Source of the DNA: Candidatus Pacearchaeota archaeon | GTDB taxonomy: Archaea; Nanoarchaeota; Nanoarchaeia; Pacearchaeales; GW2011-AR1 | Reading direction: 5' to 3' | Assembly (NCBI GenBank): GCA_023228245.1 | Contig: JALOBN010000045.1 | Location: forward strand, 1-19,274 | DNA length: 19,274 nt | Part shown: positions 14,284 to 19,274 of the stretch, in pieces | Numbering within the stretch: the first letter of the stretch is position 1 | Layout of the letters: every line of letters starts with the position of its first letter | Position numbers and translations under genes: made by a program | The notes under the pieces: generated by a model | The model's database searches: none | What the model saw: the letters and a program-made list of their open reading frames with translations, nothing else | What the model was told of the DNA's origin: nothing

Positions 14284-14361
14284 AAAAACCTCGATAAAGT
14301 TTATACATGCAGATCCAGCCTTGAGGCGATCCTCCCGGTCTTCCCGCGCCGGTCACGTTAG

Positions 14362-14679
14362 TTAGCATGGAACTTTTAGCGAACCGACAAAACGCATTGC
14401 GGATATGTTATGAGACTTGCGAGATTGCTTTTGGATTTTTGATCCATCGTTCCAGATCATGCAATTGCATGCTGCATAACCTCTTGGGTCAATATAGATA
14501 ATGCAATTGCAATCTGGGCATCGCATCTGATTACCAGACTCCAGCCGTATTACCTTTCTATAATTTCTGCTAGATGGGTCGCATATGCACGCGAGCCGTT
14601 CGGATTGCTTCCATGCTTGGCCAACTTTGTTTATGTGGCCTTCATGCGCTGAACGTCCTCGTGGTCGGTAAGGGTGCAC
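14362..14679 (-). CDS. Cys-rich, zinc-ribbon-like protein, 105 aa
   Basis: The GTG start at 14679 has no SD, but a TATATA box is centred 26 bases upstream, so the mRNA is probably leaderless. The N-terminal half is basic (HPYRPRGRSAHEGHINKVGQ). The Cys residues come as CIC, CPDCNC and CNC around a short beta stretch (IIYIDPRGYAA), which looks like a metal-binding ribbon. A second possible start is ATG at 14526, just before CPDC. Function unknown; nucleic-acid binding is a guess from basicity and metal ligands. Confidence 0.6.
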   Translation of the reverse strand: MHPYRPRGRSAHEGHINKVGQAWKQSERLACICDPSSRNYRKVIRLESGNQMRCPDCNCIIYIDPRGYAACNCMIWNDGSKIQKQSRKSHNISAMRFVGSLKVPC

Positions 14680-14701
14680 GGCTATCTATTGCACGTCATT
14701 G

Positions 14702-14707
14702 TATATA
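14702..14707 (-). promoter_or_regulatory. TATA box for the gene starting at 14679
   Basis: TATATA centred 25-26 bases before the GTG at 14679 and preceded by a T-rich terminator of the upstream operon. The box reads the same on the plus strand, where only a 16-codon frame (ATG 14734) follows. Confidence 0.6.
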
Positions 14708-14743
14708 TGTCTTTCTATTGGTAGTAAGTGAATATGATTACTG

Positions 14744-14754
14744 AAAAAAGAAAA
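14744..14754 (-). terminator. T-rich terminator ending the small-gene operon
   Basis: The minus strand has TTTTCTTTTTT about 35 bases after the stop of the 45-aa gene and before the next promoter. Oligo-T tracts are sufficient for termination by archaeal RNA polymerase. Confidence 0.55.
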
Positions 14755-14788
14755 GGTTCATTTCACCTCAAGCAACGAGCTTAAGAAC

Positions 14789-14926
14789 TTAGTTGCTTTT
14801 GGATTCGCACGGCACGCGACAACGTGTTTCTGTCAAGATCATGCAAACGATACAATTCTCAATTTCTTCTATATGGTCGTATAGACCAGCCGCCGCTATT
14901 GTGCGGCGAAACTCATCTCTATTCAT
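14789..14926 (-). CDS. Small protein, 45 aa
   Basis: ATG directly follows the TAG of the HTH gene, with GGGGTGAG six bases upstream, one of the better SD sites in this operon. The product starts MNRDEFRRTIAAAGLYDHIE, is helical and acidic in the first half, and carries four Cys (NCIVC, RCRVPC) in the second half, possibly a metal site. No family recognised. It is the last gene before the T-rich terminator. Confidence 0.62.
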   Translation of the reverse strand: MNRDEFRRTIAAAGLYDHIEEIENCIVCMILTETRCRVPCESKSN

Positions 14927-15130
14927 CTACAACTCACCCCTATACTTCCTAACCAGTCGACTTGCCGTAGTCGGCGTGACCCCAAATGCCTTCCCGATGT
15001 GACCCCAGCCCCAGCCATCTGCCTCCATCTGTGACATAGCAGGGTAATCCGATGGGTTAACTTGCTGACGGGGTTGGCCGGGCTTGTGGCCGGTATGCTT
15101 GACGGTTGGATGCCTGCCGCAGTTGGTCAC
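14927..15130 (-). CDS. HTH DNA-binding protein, 67 aa
   Basis: The start chosen is GTG at 15130 because it overlaps the previous stop as GTGA and has AGGTGG five bases upstream; GTG at 15139 is the alternative. The C-terminal 35 residues form a helix-turn-helix (MEADGWGWGHIGKAFGVTPT, TASRLVRKYRGE), preceded by a basic, Pro/Gly/His-rich tail. It resembles the small homeodomain-like or resolvase-type HTH found in phage regulators. Likely a transcription regulator in the early operon. Confidence 0.7.
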   Translation of the reverse strand: MTNCGRHPTVKHTGHKPGQPRQQVNPSDYPAMSQMEADGWGWGHIGKAFGVTPTTASRLVRKYRGEL

Positions 15131-15249
15131 AGTAGCCACCTAATCCGTATCCGCGTGACCAATTCTTTCTTTCCCAACGGTCCACCGCACTTCGGACAGG
15201 TAGCGGGATGATCTAGGAAGACGAAATACCGATGACAACGAAGACACAT
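15127..15249 (-). CDS. Mini zinc-ribbon protein, 40 aa
   Basis: ATG overlaps the dCMP deaminase stop (TGATG), with GGTGAT upstream. The sequence has C2-x2-C5 and CPKCGG in the spacing of a single zinc ribbon (MCLRCHRYFVFLDHPATCPK, then CGGPLGKKELVTRIRIRWLL), followed by a basic end. Its stop overlaps the next start (GTGA). This coupling on both sides supports a real gene despite its size. Role unknown. Confidence 0.72.
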   Translation of the reverse strand: MCLRCHRYFVFLDHPATCPKCGGPLGKKELVTRIRIRWLL

Positions 15250-15812
15250 CACCAATCATCACCCACGTCATCATATTTTTTTCGGAGATCTAGATATCCA
15301 ATTCTCGTTGACTGCCGATCGAATTGAGATATCGGTATCTTGGCCTCTTCCAGCAATTCCAACCCTCTTTTATCGGGGTACGAATCGATGTAGGATACTT
15401 CCTTGATTTTTGCCTGTATGATCAACTTGGCACAATGATAACATGGTTGTAGAGTACAATATAGCTCTGCCCCGATGGCGCTTGGACCGTACAAAGCGCA
15501 TTGCAGCAAAGCGTTTTCTTCTGCATGAATGGCATGACAATCCATTAGCTCCTTGCCGGATTCTTTTCGCTGGCATGTCTGGCACTCACGCATTCCGGAT
15601 GGCGTGCCGTTGTAGCCGGTGGCGATGATACGGCCATCTCTGACCAGGACGGCACCTACCCGTCTGGAAAGGCACTGTGACCTGGTAGCGGCCATTTGGG
15701 CCAAGTTCAGGCAATATTCCCAAGGAGCCTGCCTTTGGCCGGGATACAAGACAGTGGGACCTACCCAGGAGAACTCTATGCTGGAGGGGCGGGGATGGGT
15801 GTTTTCTGTCAT
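15249..15812 (-). CDS. dCMP deaminase (cytidine deaminase superfamily), 187 aa
   Basis: It deaminates dCMP to dUMP, feeding dTTP synthesis. The catalytic motif is HAEENALL (His 96, Glu 98) with PCYHC (Cys 124, Cys 127) binding the catalytic zinc; the extra zinc site typical of this family is also present (C77-x2-C80, C92, His 93). GYNGTPSGM (66-74) is the usual substrate-side loop. GAGGT lies seven bases before the ATG, which abuts the TAG of the previous gene. The first about 28 residues are an extension before the domain. No thymidylate synthase gene is in the window. Phage dCMP deaminases of this length are common. Confidence 0.93.
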   Translation of the reverse strand: MTENTHPRPSSIEFSWVGPTVLYPGQRQAPWEYCLNLAQMAATRSQCLSRRVGAVLVRDGRIIATGYNGTPSGMRECQTCQRKESGKELMDCHAIHAEENALLQCALYGPSAIGAELYCTLQPCYHCAKLIIQAKIKEVSYIDSYPDKRGLELLEEAKIPISQFDRQSTRIGYLDLRKKYDDVGDDW

Positions 15813-15935
15813 CTATTCTACCTCATATCCAGCCACGATGCACCACATGAGCACCAGGCTATCAGGATCTATGCCTTCGGATGCTGCTACGGATCGCAGA
15901 GCGTTGGCGATGCGATCGGATAGGATGAATTTCAT
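15813..15935 (-). CDS. Small protein, 40 aa
   Basis: ATG overlaps the stop of the 37-aa gene (ATGA) with GGGGGA upstream; the TAG abuts the dCMP deaminase start. The product MKFILSDRIANALRSVAASE, then GIDPDSLVLMWCIVAGYEVE, looks like two short helices. The tight coupling on both sides is the main support. No family recognised. Confidence 0.6.
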   Translation of the reverse strand: MKFILSDRIANALRSVAASEGIDPDSLVLMWCIVAGYEVE

Positions 15936-16045
15936 CTATCGTCCCCCACTTCAAAACTTCTCTTCAGCTTAACGATCTGCTCCTTCAGCTTTTGGTTTTC
16001 TTTCATCAGGGCTTCGATTGTGGCCTCTAGCTCGGATTTTTTCAC
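15932..16045 (-). CDS. Short coiled-coil protein, 37 aa
   Basis: The GTG start overlaps the stop of the membrane-protein gene (GTGA) and has AGGTGG five bases upstream. The product has a leucine/isoleucine heptad pattern (KKSELEATIEALMKENQKLK, EQIVKLKRSF), as in short leucine-zipper peptides. It could pair with itself or a partner; a role is not evident. Confidence 0.6.
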   Translation of the reverse strand: MKKSELEATIEALMKENQKLKEQIVKLKRSFEVGDDR

Positions 16046-16173
16046 GCAAACCACCTGTGAGCAAACCAGAATCCTGCGCCAAACCACAGACCGACCAGGA
16101 ACAATATTACTAACGAGAAGATAACTATTTCGATTGTTTCGCCCATATTATCGATTTCAATGGAGCTTGTCAT
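16042..16173 (-). CDS. Single-span membrane protein, 43 aa
   Basis: Residues 14-38 (IEIVIFSLVILFLVGLWFGA and on) form one hydrophobic span flanked by an acidic N-terminus and a basic end (AHRWFA). GGTGAGGATGAT lies upstream of ATG at a long spacing, and the stop overlaps the next GTG (GTGA). Holin-like or accessory membrane peptides of this type occur in viral early operons; no specific assignment. Confidence 0.6.
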   Translation of the reverse strand: MTSSIEIDNMGETIEIVIFSLVILFLVGLWFGAGFWFAHRWFA

Positions 16174-16207
16174 CTATATATCATCCTCACCATATGCACC
16201 ATCCCGT

Positions 16208-16996
16208 TCATTTATTCATCTCCTTCCATTCTTCCTTTGTGTAATAACTTCTACCCGCATATATTTCTATTATGATTCGATGCATGATATTCTCCCACCA
16301 ATCACGACTACCGGACGCGCTTGTCTTTGAATGACAACTATGACACAAAGCCGCGAATTGAACGGGCTTACCATCGCAGCAAGCCGACTTGTTATATTCT
16401 ACATGGTGGACATCCAGTCCCATACGATTTTCTCTTTCAGTTTTCCCACAAAGGACACATCGATGTTCAAAAAACGCACGAACCCGCCGCCTTAGATCAT
16501 TATTAAACTTAGGACAATATGGTTCAAAGGACACGCCGCCACGCCACAGATGACAGTTTTTTCCAGACATTTTAGCGATTGTTTCCGGTGTGTGTTTTCC
16601 GCCCACGCGCTTCGCGGCTCCCCTCGCGATCGAATCCGGTGATAACTTGATACCACGTTCGATACGCGCCATGGATATTTTTCTTTTATGCTCTTCGGAA
16701 AGATGCTTTCCATAAAACGGATGATTCTTTCCAGACATTGCTATCGATAGTTTGGCACGCGTTTCTTCAGATGGTGATATGCCCAAGTGCGCGGCAAGCA
16801 ACTTTGCTTTGACATGCGGCGGTCTAGGTTTTCCTCTCTTCGTTGCTGCTATTTTTTCTTTAGTTTCTTCTGACAAATGCGACCCAAACAACGGATGATG
16901 TTCCCCAATTTCCCCGTACATATGATTTTTTGTACCGGATTGAGATAATGACATGCGACGCTTGGTCTCTTCCGAATGATGGGATCCTTTCTTCAT
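16208..16996 (-). CDS. NUMOD3/HNH homing-type endonuclease, 262 aa
   Basis: ATG at 16996 is chosen since AAGGAG lies eight bases upstream and the codon overlaps the previous stop (ATGA). Residues about 5-150 hold about five NUMOD3-type DNA-binding repeats (HHSEETKRRMSLSQSG, HLSEETKEKIAATKRGK, SPSEETRAKLSIAMSGK, HLSEEHKRKISMARIERG and KHTPETIAKMSGKN). The HNH nuclease follows: CVLCG, LDVHHVEYN, and CHSCH zinc and catalytic residues are intact. It is a free-standing homing endonuclease of the phage type, no intron is visible around it. Confidence 0.9.
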   Translation of the reverse strand: MKKGSHHSEETKRRMSLSQSGTKNHMYGEIGEHHPLFGSHLSEETKEKIAATKRGKPRPPHVKAKLLAAHLGISPSEETRAKLSIAMSGKNHPFYGKHLSEEHKRKISMARIERGIKLSPDSIARGAAKRVGGKHTPETIAKMSGKNCHLWRGGVSFEPYCPKFNNDLRRRVRAFFEHRCVLCGKTERENRMGLDVHHVEYNKSACCDGKPVQFAALCHSCHSKTSASGSRDWWENIMHRIIIEIYAGRSYYTKEEWKEMNK

Positions 16997-17124
16997 TCCC
17001 ACGGCTCCTTGATCTTTTCCAAGTTCGAGCTATGGCATCTCGGGCAAGCAACTGGTTTCTTCCAGGGTTCTAGCCTGCTTGACCATTCGTGCAAGCAGGT
17101 CTTTCTCATGCATTTGTATCTCAT
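16993..17124 (-). CDS. Mini zinc-ribbon protein, 43 aa
   Basis: The start ATG at 17124 has no SD but a TTAAAT box is centred about 30 bases upstream, overlapping the stop of the ERCC4 gene, suggesting a leaderless mRNA. Metal ligands are C5, C10 (YKCMRKTC) and CPRCH. The stop overlaps the HNH endonuclease ATG (ATGA), so the two are coupled. It could bind DNA or RNA; function unknown. Confidence 0.7.
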   Translation of the reverse strand: MRYKCMRKTCLHEWSSRLEPWKKPVACPRCHSSNLEKIKEPWE

Positions 17125-17148
17125 ACAAGTATCATCATGAACGTGATA

Positions 17149-17925
17149 CTATTTAAGGCTTTCTACGATCCTAGATTTTACCAGCGCCGCCCGTTTGGGC
17201 CCGAATCCCGGAATGTCTTCCACGTCGCGCGCACCCGGCTTAGGCACAAAACACAAATCATAATCCACCAAGAGATTCTTCATTGTATCCGGGCCGATTC
17301 CTCGATATAAAATTGAAGATGCGACTATCTCCCGTTCATTGTCAATCGGGCGGGGGGAATAATCCATGAGATTCGATTCTGTTAAAACCTTGTACGCGGT
17401 CGATAATAGCCGTTTAAACGGCGAATTCTTCCAACGCATGATCGGAATACCCAACGCAAAACTTTTACTTTCGTAATCCTGTAGCCTCGCTTCATAGTTA
17501 CTAATCTGGAATGCAAGCTCTTTCCCGCGGTACCTGGTCTGCAATGAGTCTATGATTGCATTGGACACATCCAGATCGCTGCCAAGGACTAGGATCATCG
17601 CGGGATGGCCGGATTCTCGCATAGATAGATGCTGACAGTACAAGTGGCCATCCTTTCCTAATGCGGATGAGATGTAGTCGGAACATTGTTTCAATTCACA
17701 ATTGAATATTTTATTGCCGGCAACCGGCACATATTCAGGTTCACTGTTGCCGATCCGATGAAGTTTTTTCATCGCGCCAACCGCAAACTGAACATCCACT
17801 GGTATATCAGAATCGATTTGCAGCGGATCAAACCTAGGATCATGCGACAAGGCGATACGCAAATCTTGCTCGCGGGCTCCTTCACCTGGGGCCATGTGAA
17901 CCTGCACCCTCTCACCACTCGTCAT
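17149..17925 (-). CDS. ERCC4/XPF-type nuclease with helix-hairpin-helix, 258 aa
   Basis: The N-terminal ERCC4 domain shows LQIDSDIP (matching the IDSREP edge strand), then VPVAGNKIF, CELKQCSDYISSAL and DGHLYCQ, the counterpart of VGDxxxx-ERKxxxD and DGRLxxQ. Glu 77, Lys 79 and Asp 83 are kept; the GD aspartate is Asn 71 and ERK is ELK. Near the C-terminus VEDIPGFGPKRAALV (235-249) is a helix-hairpin-helix that binds DNA backbone. Such proteins cut branched DNA in repair or replication. ATG at 17925 has GAGGAGG 12 bases upstream; ATG at 17895 is the alternative. It overlaps the previous gene by 14 bases. Confidence 0.85.
   Translation of the reverse strand: MTSGERVQVHMAPGEGAREQDLRIALSHDPRFDPLQIDSDIPVDVQFAVGAMKKLHRIGNSEPEYVPVAGNKIFNCELKQCSDYISSALGKDGHLYCQHLSMRESGHPAMILVLGSDLDVSNAIIDSLQTRYRGKELAFQISNYEARLQDYESKSFALGIPIMRWKNSPFKRLLSTAYKVLTESNLMDYSPRPIDNEREIVASSILYRGIGPDTMKNLLVDYDLCFVPKPGARDVEDIPGFGPKRAALVKSRIVESLK
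17151..17156 (-). promoter_or_regulatory. TATA-like box for the zinc-ribbon/HNH pair
   Basis: TTAAAT on the minus strand in the setting CCTTAAATAG, centred about 30 bases before the ATG at 17124, which has no SD. It also encodes the last residues and stop of the ERCC4-type gene. Confidence 0.5.
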
Positions 17926-18094
17926 AGTCGGTCACGTCCTCCTCTTTTTGGCATTCGCTACAGATGATATCAGTATGTACGCCTATCCCGGTTCCTGTAT
18001 ATTTCAGGATGAATATATTTGCGTGTTCATGCTCTGCCATAAACTTTTGCATTGCAGCGAACTCTTTTCTGGATAGATAGAACTCATCGTTCAT
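17912..18094 (-). CDS. Conserved-type small protein with CxxC and DYDEW, 60 aa
   Basis: GAGAGGAC lies five bases before the ATG, which also overlaps the upstream stop (ATGA). The N-terminal helix (LSRKEFAAMQKFMAEHEHAN) is followed by a strand pair (IFILKYTGTGIGVHT), CSEC, and an acidic end EDVTDYDEW. The end C-x2-C...D-V-T-D-Y-D-x-W recurs in small phage hypothetical proteins. The CxxC may bind metal together with the nearby His. Function unknown. Confidence 0.75.
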   Translation of the reverse strand: MNDEFYLSRKEFAAMQKFMAEHEHANIFILKYTGTGIGVHTDIICSECQKEEDVTDYDEW

Positions 18095-18174
18095 GGATGT
18101 CCTCTCATAATATGCCCAAATACGAACAATATTATGGCTAGCATGATCAGGAAGTATCCGAAATCGTCACTCAT
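18091..18174 (-). CDS. Tiny membrane peptide, 27 aa
   Basis: Both ends overlap neighbours by ATGA. The product MSDDFGYFLIMLAIILFVFG, then HIMRGHP, is almost entirely one membrane span with an acidic N-terminus and a basic end. The gene is shorter than normal ORF cut-offs, but the double coupling argues for translation. Confidence 0.6.
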   Translation of the reverse strand: MSDDFGYFLIMLAIILFVFGHIMRGHP

Positions 18175-18377
18175 GGCAACTCAGCACCCGATACATGAAA
18201 TGTCATCATGTTTGATTTGTTATACAGATCGACCACGTCAACTATGTAGTGGGTTGCGCCAGCCTGATAACCACCACAGTAACCAGCCATGTAAGCAAGA
18301 TATGCGGTGACCAGTAGGCCGAGAATTACCACCACCAACAGGCTGCCGCCTCTCCAGATAGCTAGGTCATTGGTCAT
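18171..18377 (-). CDS. Membrane protein, 68 aa
   Basis: ATG at 18377 overlaps the upstream stop (ATGA), with AGGGCGAT nearby; this fixes the start against a longer frame to 18476. Residues 10-34 are a hydrophobic span (GGSLLVVVILGLLVTAYLAY), followed by a Gly/Tyr-rich turn and a soluble tail of about 30 residues (IVDVVDLYNKSNMMTFHVSG). No family recognised. Confidence 0.65.
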   Translation of the reverse strand: MTNDLAIWRGGSLLVVVILGLLVTAYLAYMAGYCGGYQAGATHYIVDVVDLYNKSNMMTFHVSGAELP

Positions 18378-18553
18378 TCTATCGCCCTGTAATATCCGGC
18401 TCTGTATTTTGCGGCTACGCATTCCGATAGGTTGACACAACCACATGGTGAAAGTTCCTCTATGCCACATCCACATTCATGATCTGGATTGCATAGGCCA
18501 TCCGCGCCCATTTCGGTAAGAGCGGCGCGAAGTAGGTCGTCTACGGACTTCAT
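18374..18553 (-). CDS. Conserved-type Cys-rich small protein, 59 aa
   Basis: AAGGTGG lies four bases before ATG at 18553, which overlaps the upstream stop (ATGA). After an N-terminal helix the sequence has DGLCNPDHECGCGIEELSPC then GCVNLSEC. This pattern (G-L-C...C-G-C-x-x-x-x-L-x-P-C...C-V-x-A) is familiar from small phage proteins of unknown function. The six or more Cys probably bind metal. Confidence 0.75.
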   Translation of the reverse strand: MKSVDDLLRAALTEMGADGLCNPDHECGCGIEELSPCGCVNLSECVAAKYRAGYYRAIE

Positions 18554-18888
18554 TCTACCACCTTGCACTCAAATATTTTGCCCACGAGTGATTGGTAATA
18601 TACCAGTTTAACGGGCAACTCGTTGGTATCATCCGTGTCGAACTGTGCCCGGATAGTCGTCCACAGCTTCCCATGACCAGATCCGCTCTGCAATAGGAGG
18701 ATCATGTAATTGCCGGATGCTGGTAATGGGTATTGCCTCTCTTCGCCGCCGTCTAGGTAGGCCGTGTCATAGTGCCGGAATTCGGCGGACAGATCGGAGA
18801 GCCGAATAGGAATGACTTGGAGCAATCTGGAGTATTGGTAATCGCGGGGTAGCTTGTTGTAAAAATGGGAGAAGCGGATGGTGTTCAT
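18550..18888 (-). CDS. Phage-type conserved protein, ASCH/PUA-like guess, 112 aa
   Basis: GGGAG lies seven bases before the ATG, which overlaps the upstream stop. The sequence opens MNTIRFSHFYNKLPRDYQYS and later has FRHYDTAYLDGGEERQYPLP, GNYMILLLQSGSG, LWTTIRAQF and YYQSLVGKIFEC. The order FSH-Y-K-L, then EYDT, YPLP, ILLL, T-I-R and YY-x-x-L-x-G is that of a widespread small phage family. A PUA/ASCH-type beta-barrel is a guess from strand order, not shown. Function unknown. Confidence 0.75.
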   Translation of the reverse strand: MNTIRFSHFYNKLPRDYQYSRLLQVIPIRLSDLSAEFRHYDTAYLDGGEERQYPLPASGNYMILLLQSGSGHGKLWTTIRAQFDTDDTNELPVKLVYYQSLVGKIFECKVVE

Positions 18889-19067
18889 TTCGATTCTCCC
18901 AGCTCTTTTATTGCTTTCGCCGCCAGGATGGACATGAGTATAACCAGATCTGCATCCAATTGCATAATTTCGTCATGCAGTTTGCTTTTGCGTTCTGCTT
19001 TACCCCGAAGAAGGACATCAAGTTCATCTATTGACATGTCCATTTCGGGGATGTTGATTGTGGTCAT
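18885..19067 (-). CDS. Small helical protein, 60 aa
   Basis: ATG at 19067 is chosen because it overlaps the upstream stop (ATGA); the open frame extends to 19175 but that part overlaps the membrane-protein gene. The product is Asp/Glu-rich and helical (MSIDELDVLLRGKAERKSKL, HDEIMQLDADLVILMSILAA), suited to a helical bundle or coiled coil. No family recognised. Confidence 0.7.
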   Translation of the reverse strand: MTTINIPEMDMSIDELDVLLRGKAERKSKLHDEIMQLDADLVILMSILAAKAIKELGESK

Positions 19068-19219
19068 GCAAACAACCCCGCCACATACGGCAAAGTCGGC
19101 AGCACTATCCAATTCCAGATAGCCCACAGAAATGCCAACAGGATGCCGAAATAGACTAGACAGATCGCAACACACATCAGTAATGCCAACATTCCGGCAA
19201 GCACGTCAGTGTGGCTCAT
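19064..19219 (-). CDS. Small membrane protein, 51 aa, probably one or two spans
   Basis: AGGAGG lies five bases before the ATG. Residues 7-33 (LAGMLALLMCVAICLVYFGI and on) and 34-50 are hydrophobic and Trp-rich (LWAIWNWIVLP). Stop overlaps the next ATG (ATGA), and its start overlaps the stop of the gene running off the right edge. Holin-like in size, but no direct evidence for lysis. Confidence 0.7.
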   Translation of the reverse strand: MSHTDVLAGMLALLMCVAICLVYFGILLAFLWAIWNWIVLPTLPYVAGLFA

Positions 19220-19274
19220 GCTTTCCTCCTAAAATCCAATATCTCGACTACCCTATCCCTCATCGCGCGACCTA
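19216..19274 (-). CDS. C-terminus of a gene running off the right edge
   Basis: The frame is open from the window edge and ends GRAMRDRVVEILDFRRKA then TGA, which overlaps the ATG of the 51-aa gene (ATGA). Its last codons also form that gene's AGGAGG site. Only about 18 residues are visible, basic and likely helical; identity cannot be given. Confidence 0.5.
   Translation of the reverse strand, partial: GRAMRDRVVEILDFRRKA

Noticed and set aside
14734..14784. 16-codon plus-strand frame about 29 bases from a TATATA box
   Set aside because: Too short to support; the box is better explained as the promoter of the minus-strand gene at 14679, and the A-rich codons coincide with the opposite-strand terminator.
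14793..15002. Plus-strand 69-aa frame
   Set aside because: Antisense to the HTH and 45-aa genes, which have good SD sites and stop-start coupling.
16175..16207. 10-codon frame before the 43-aa membrane gene, ATGA-coupled
   Set aside because: Too short and of no clear composition; probably just the leader carrying the SD.

Overview
The window looks like part of a tailed double-stranded DNA virus (head-tail, HK97-type packaging and capsid genes) or a provirus, most likely infecting an archaeon. The virus call rests on a terminase-portal-protease-capsid gene order. The archaeal call rests on promoters: four starts (6772 +, 10802 +, 14679 -, 17124 -) lack a Shine-Dalgarno (SD) sequence and have a TATATA/TTAAAT-like box centred about 25-30 bases upstream, the geometry of leaderless archaeal transcription. 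ATA codons are frequent and most other genes carry GAGG/GGAGG-type SD sites. A methanogen or related euryarchaeon would fit, but nothing here fixes the host.

Layout. From 10761 down to the left edge almost everything is on the minus strand: two CxxC-HTH small proteins (the second in the small-terminase position), large terminase, portal, a connector-like protein, a structural protein, prohead protease plus scaffold, a decoration-like protein, the probable major capsid protein, a secreted repeat-rich fibre-like protein, and four to five smaller virion or tail genes running off the edge. One small plus-strand gene (6772-6966) sits inside this block with its own archaeal promoter and a palindrome at the start site. 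Between capsid and fibre genes a 9-bp hairpin followed by seven T could cut expression of the distal genes.

From 10802 to 11776 lies a plus-strand island of three coupled genes (206, 40 and 77 aa), divergent from the packaging genes. Convergent with it are a radical SAM enzyme (spore photoproduct lyase-like) and two small proteins sharing a Cys-Gly-Gly-Ser-Gly-Gly...poly-Gly N-terminus. The stretch 13590-14361 is nearly gene-free: it holds an HTH-like gene broken by one in-frame TGA, a hairpin, and a doubtful open frame without a start.

From 14362 to the right edge is a minus-strand, early-type operon of very small, overlapping (ATGA/GTGA) genes: zinc ribbons, tiny membrane proteins, an HTH protein, a dCMP deaminase, a NUMOD3/HNH endonuclease and an ERCC4-type nuclease. 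Many are only 27-67 residues and were found by reading frames between the larger ORFs. No tRNA, rRNA, CRISPR array, integrase, polymerase, or lysis enzyme was seen.
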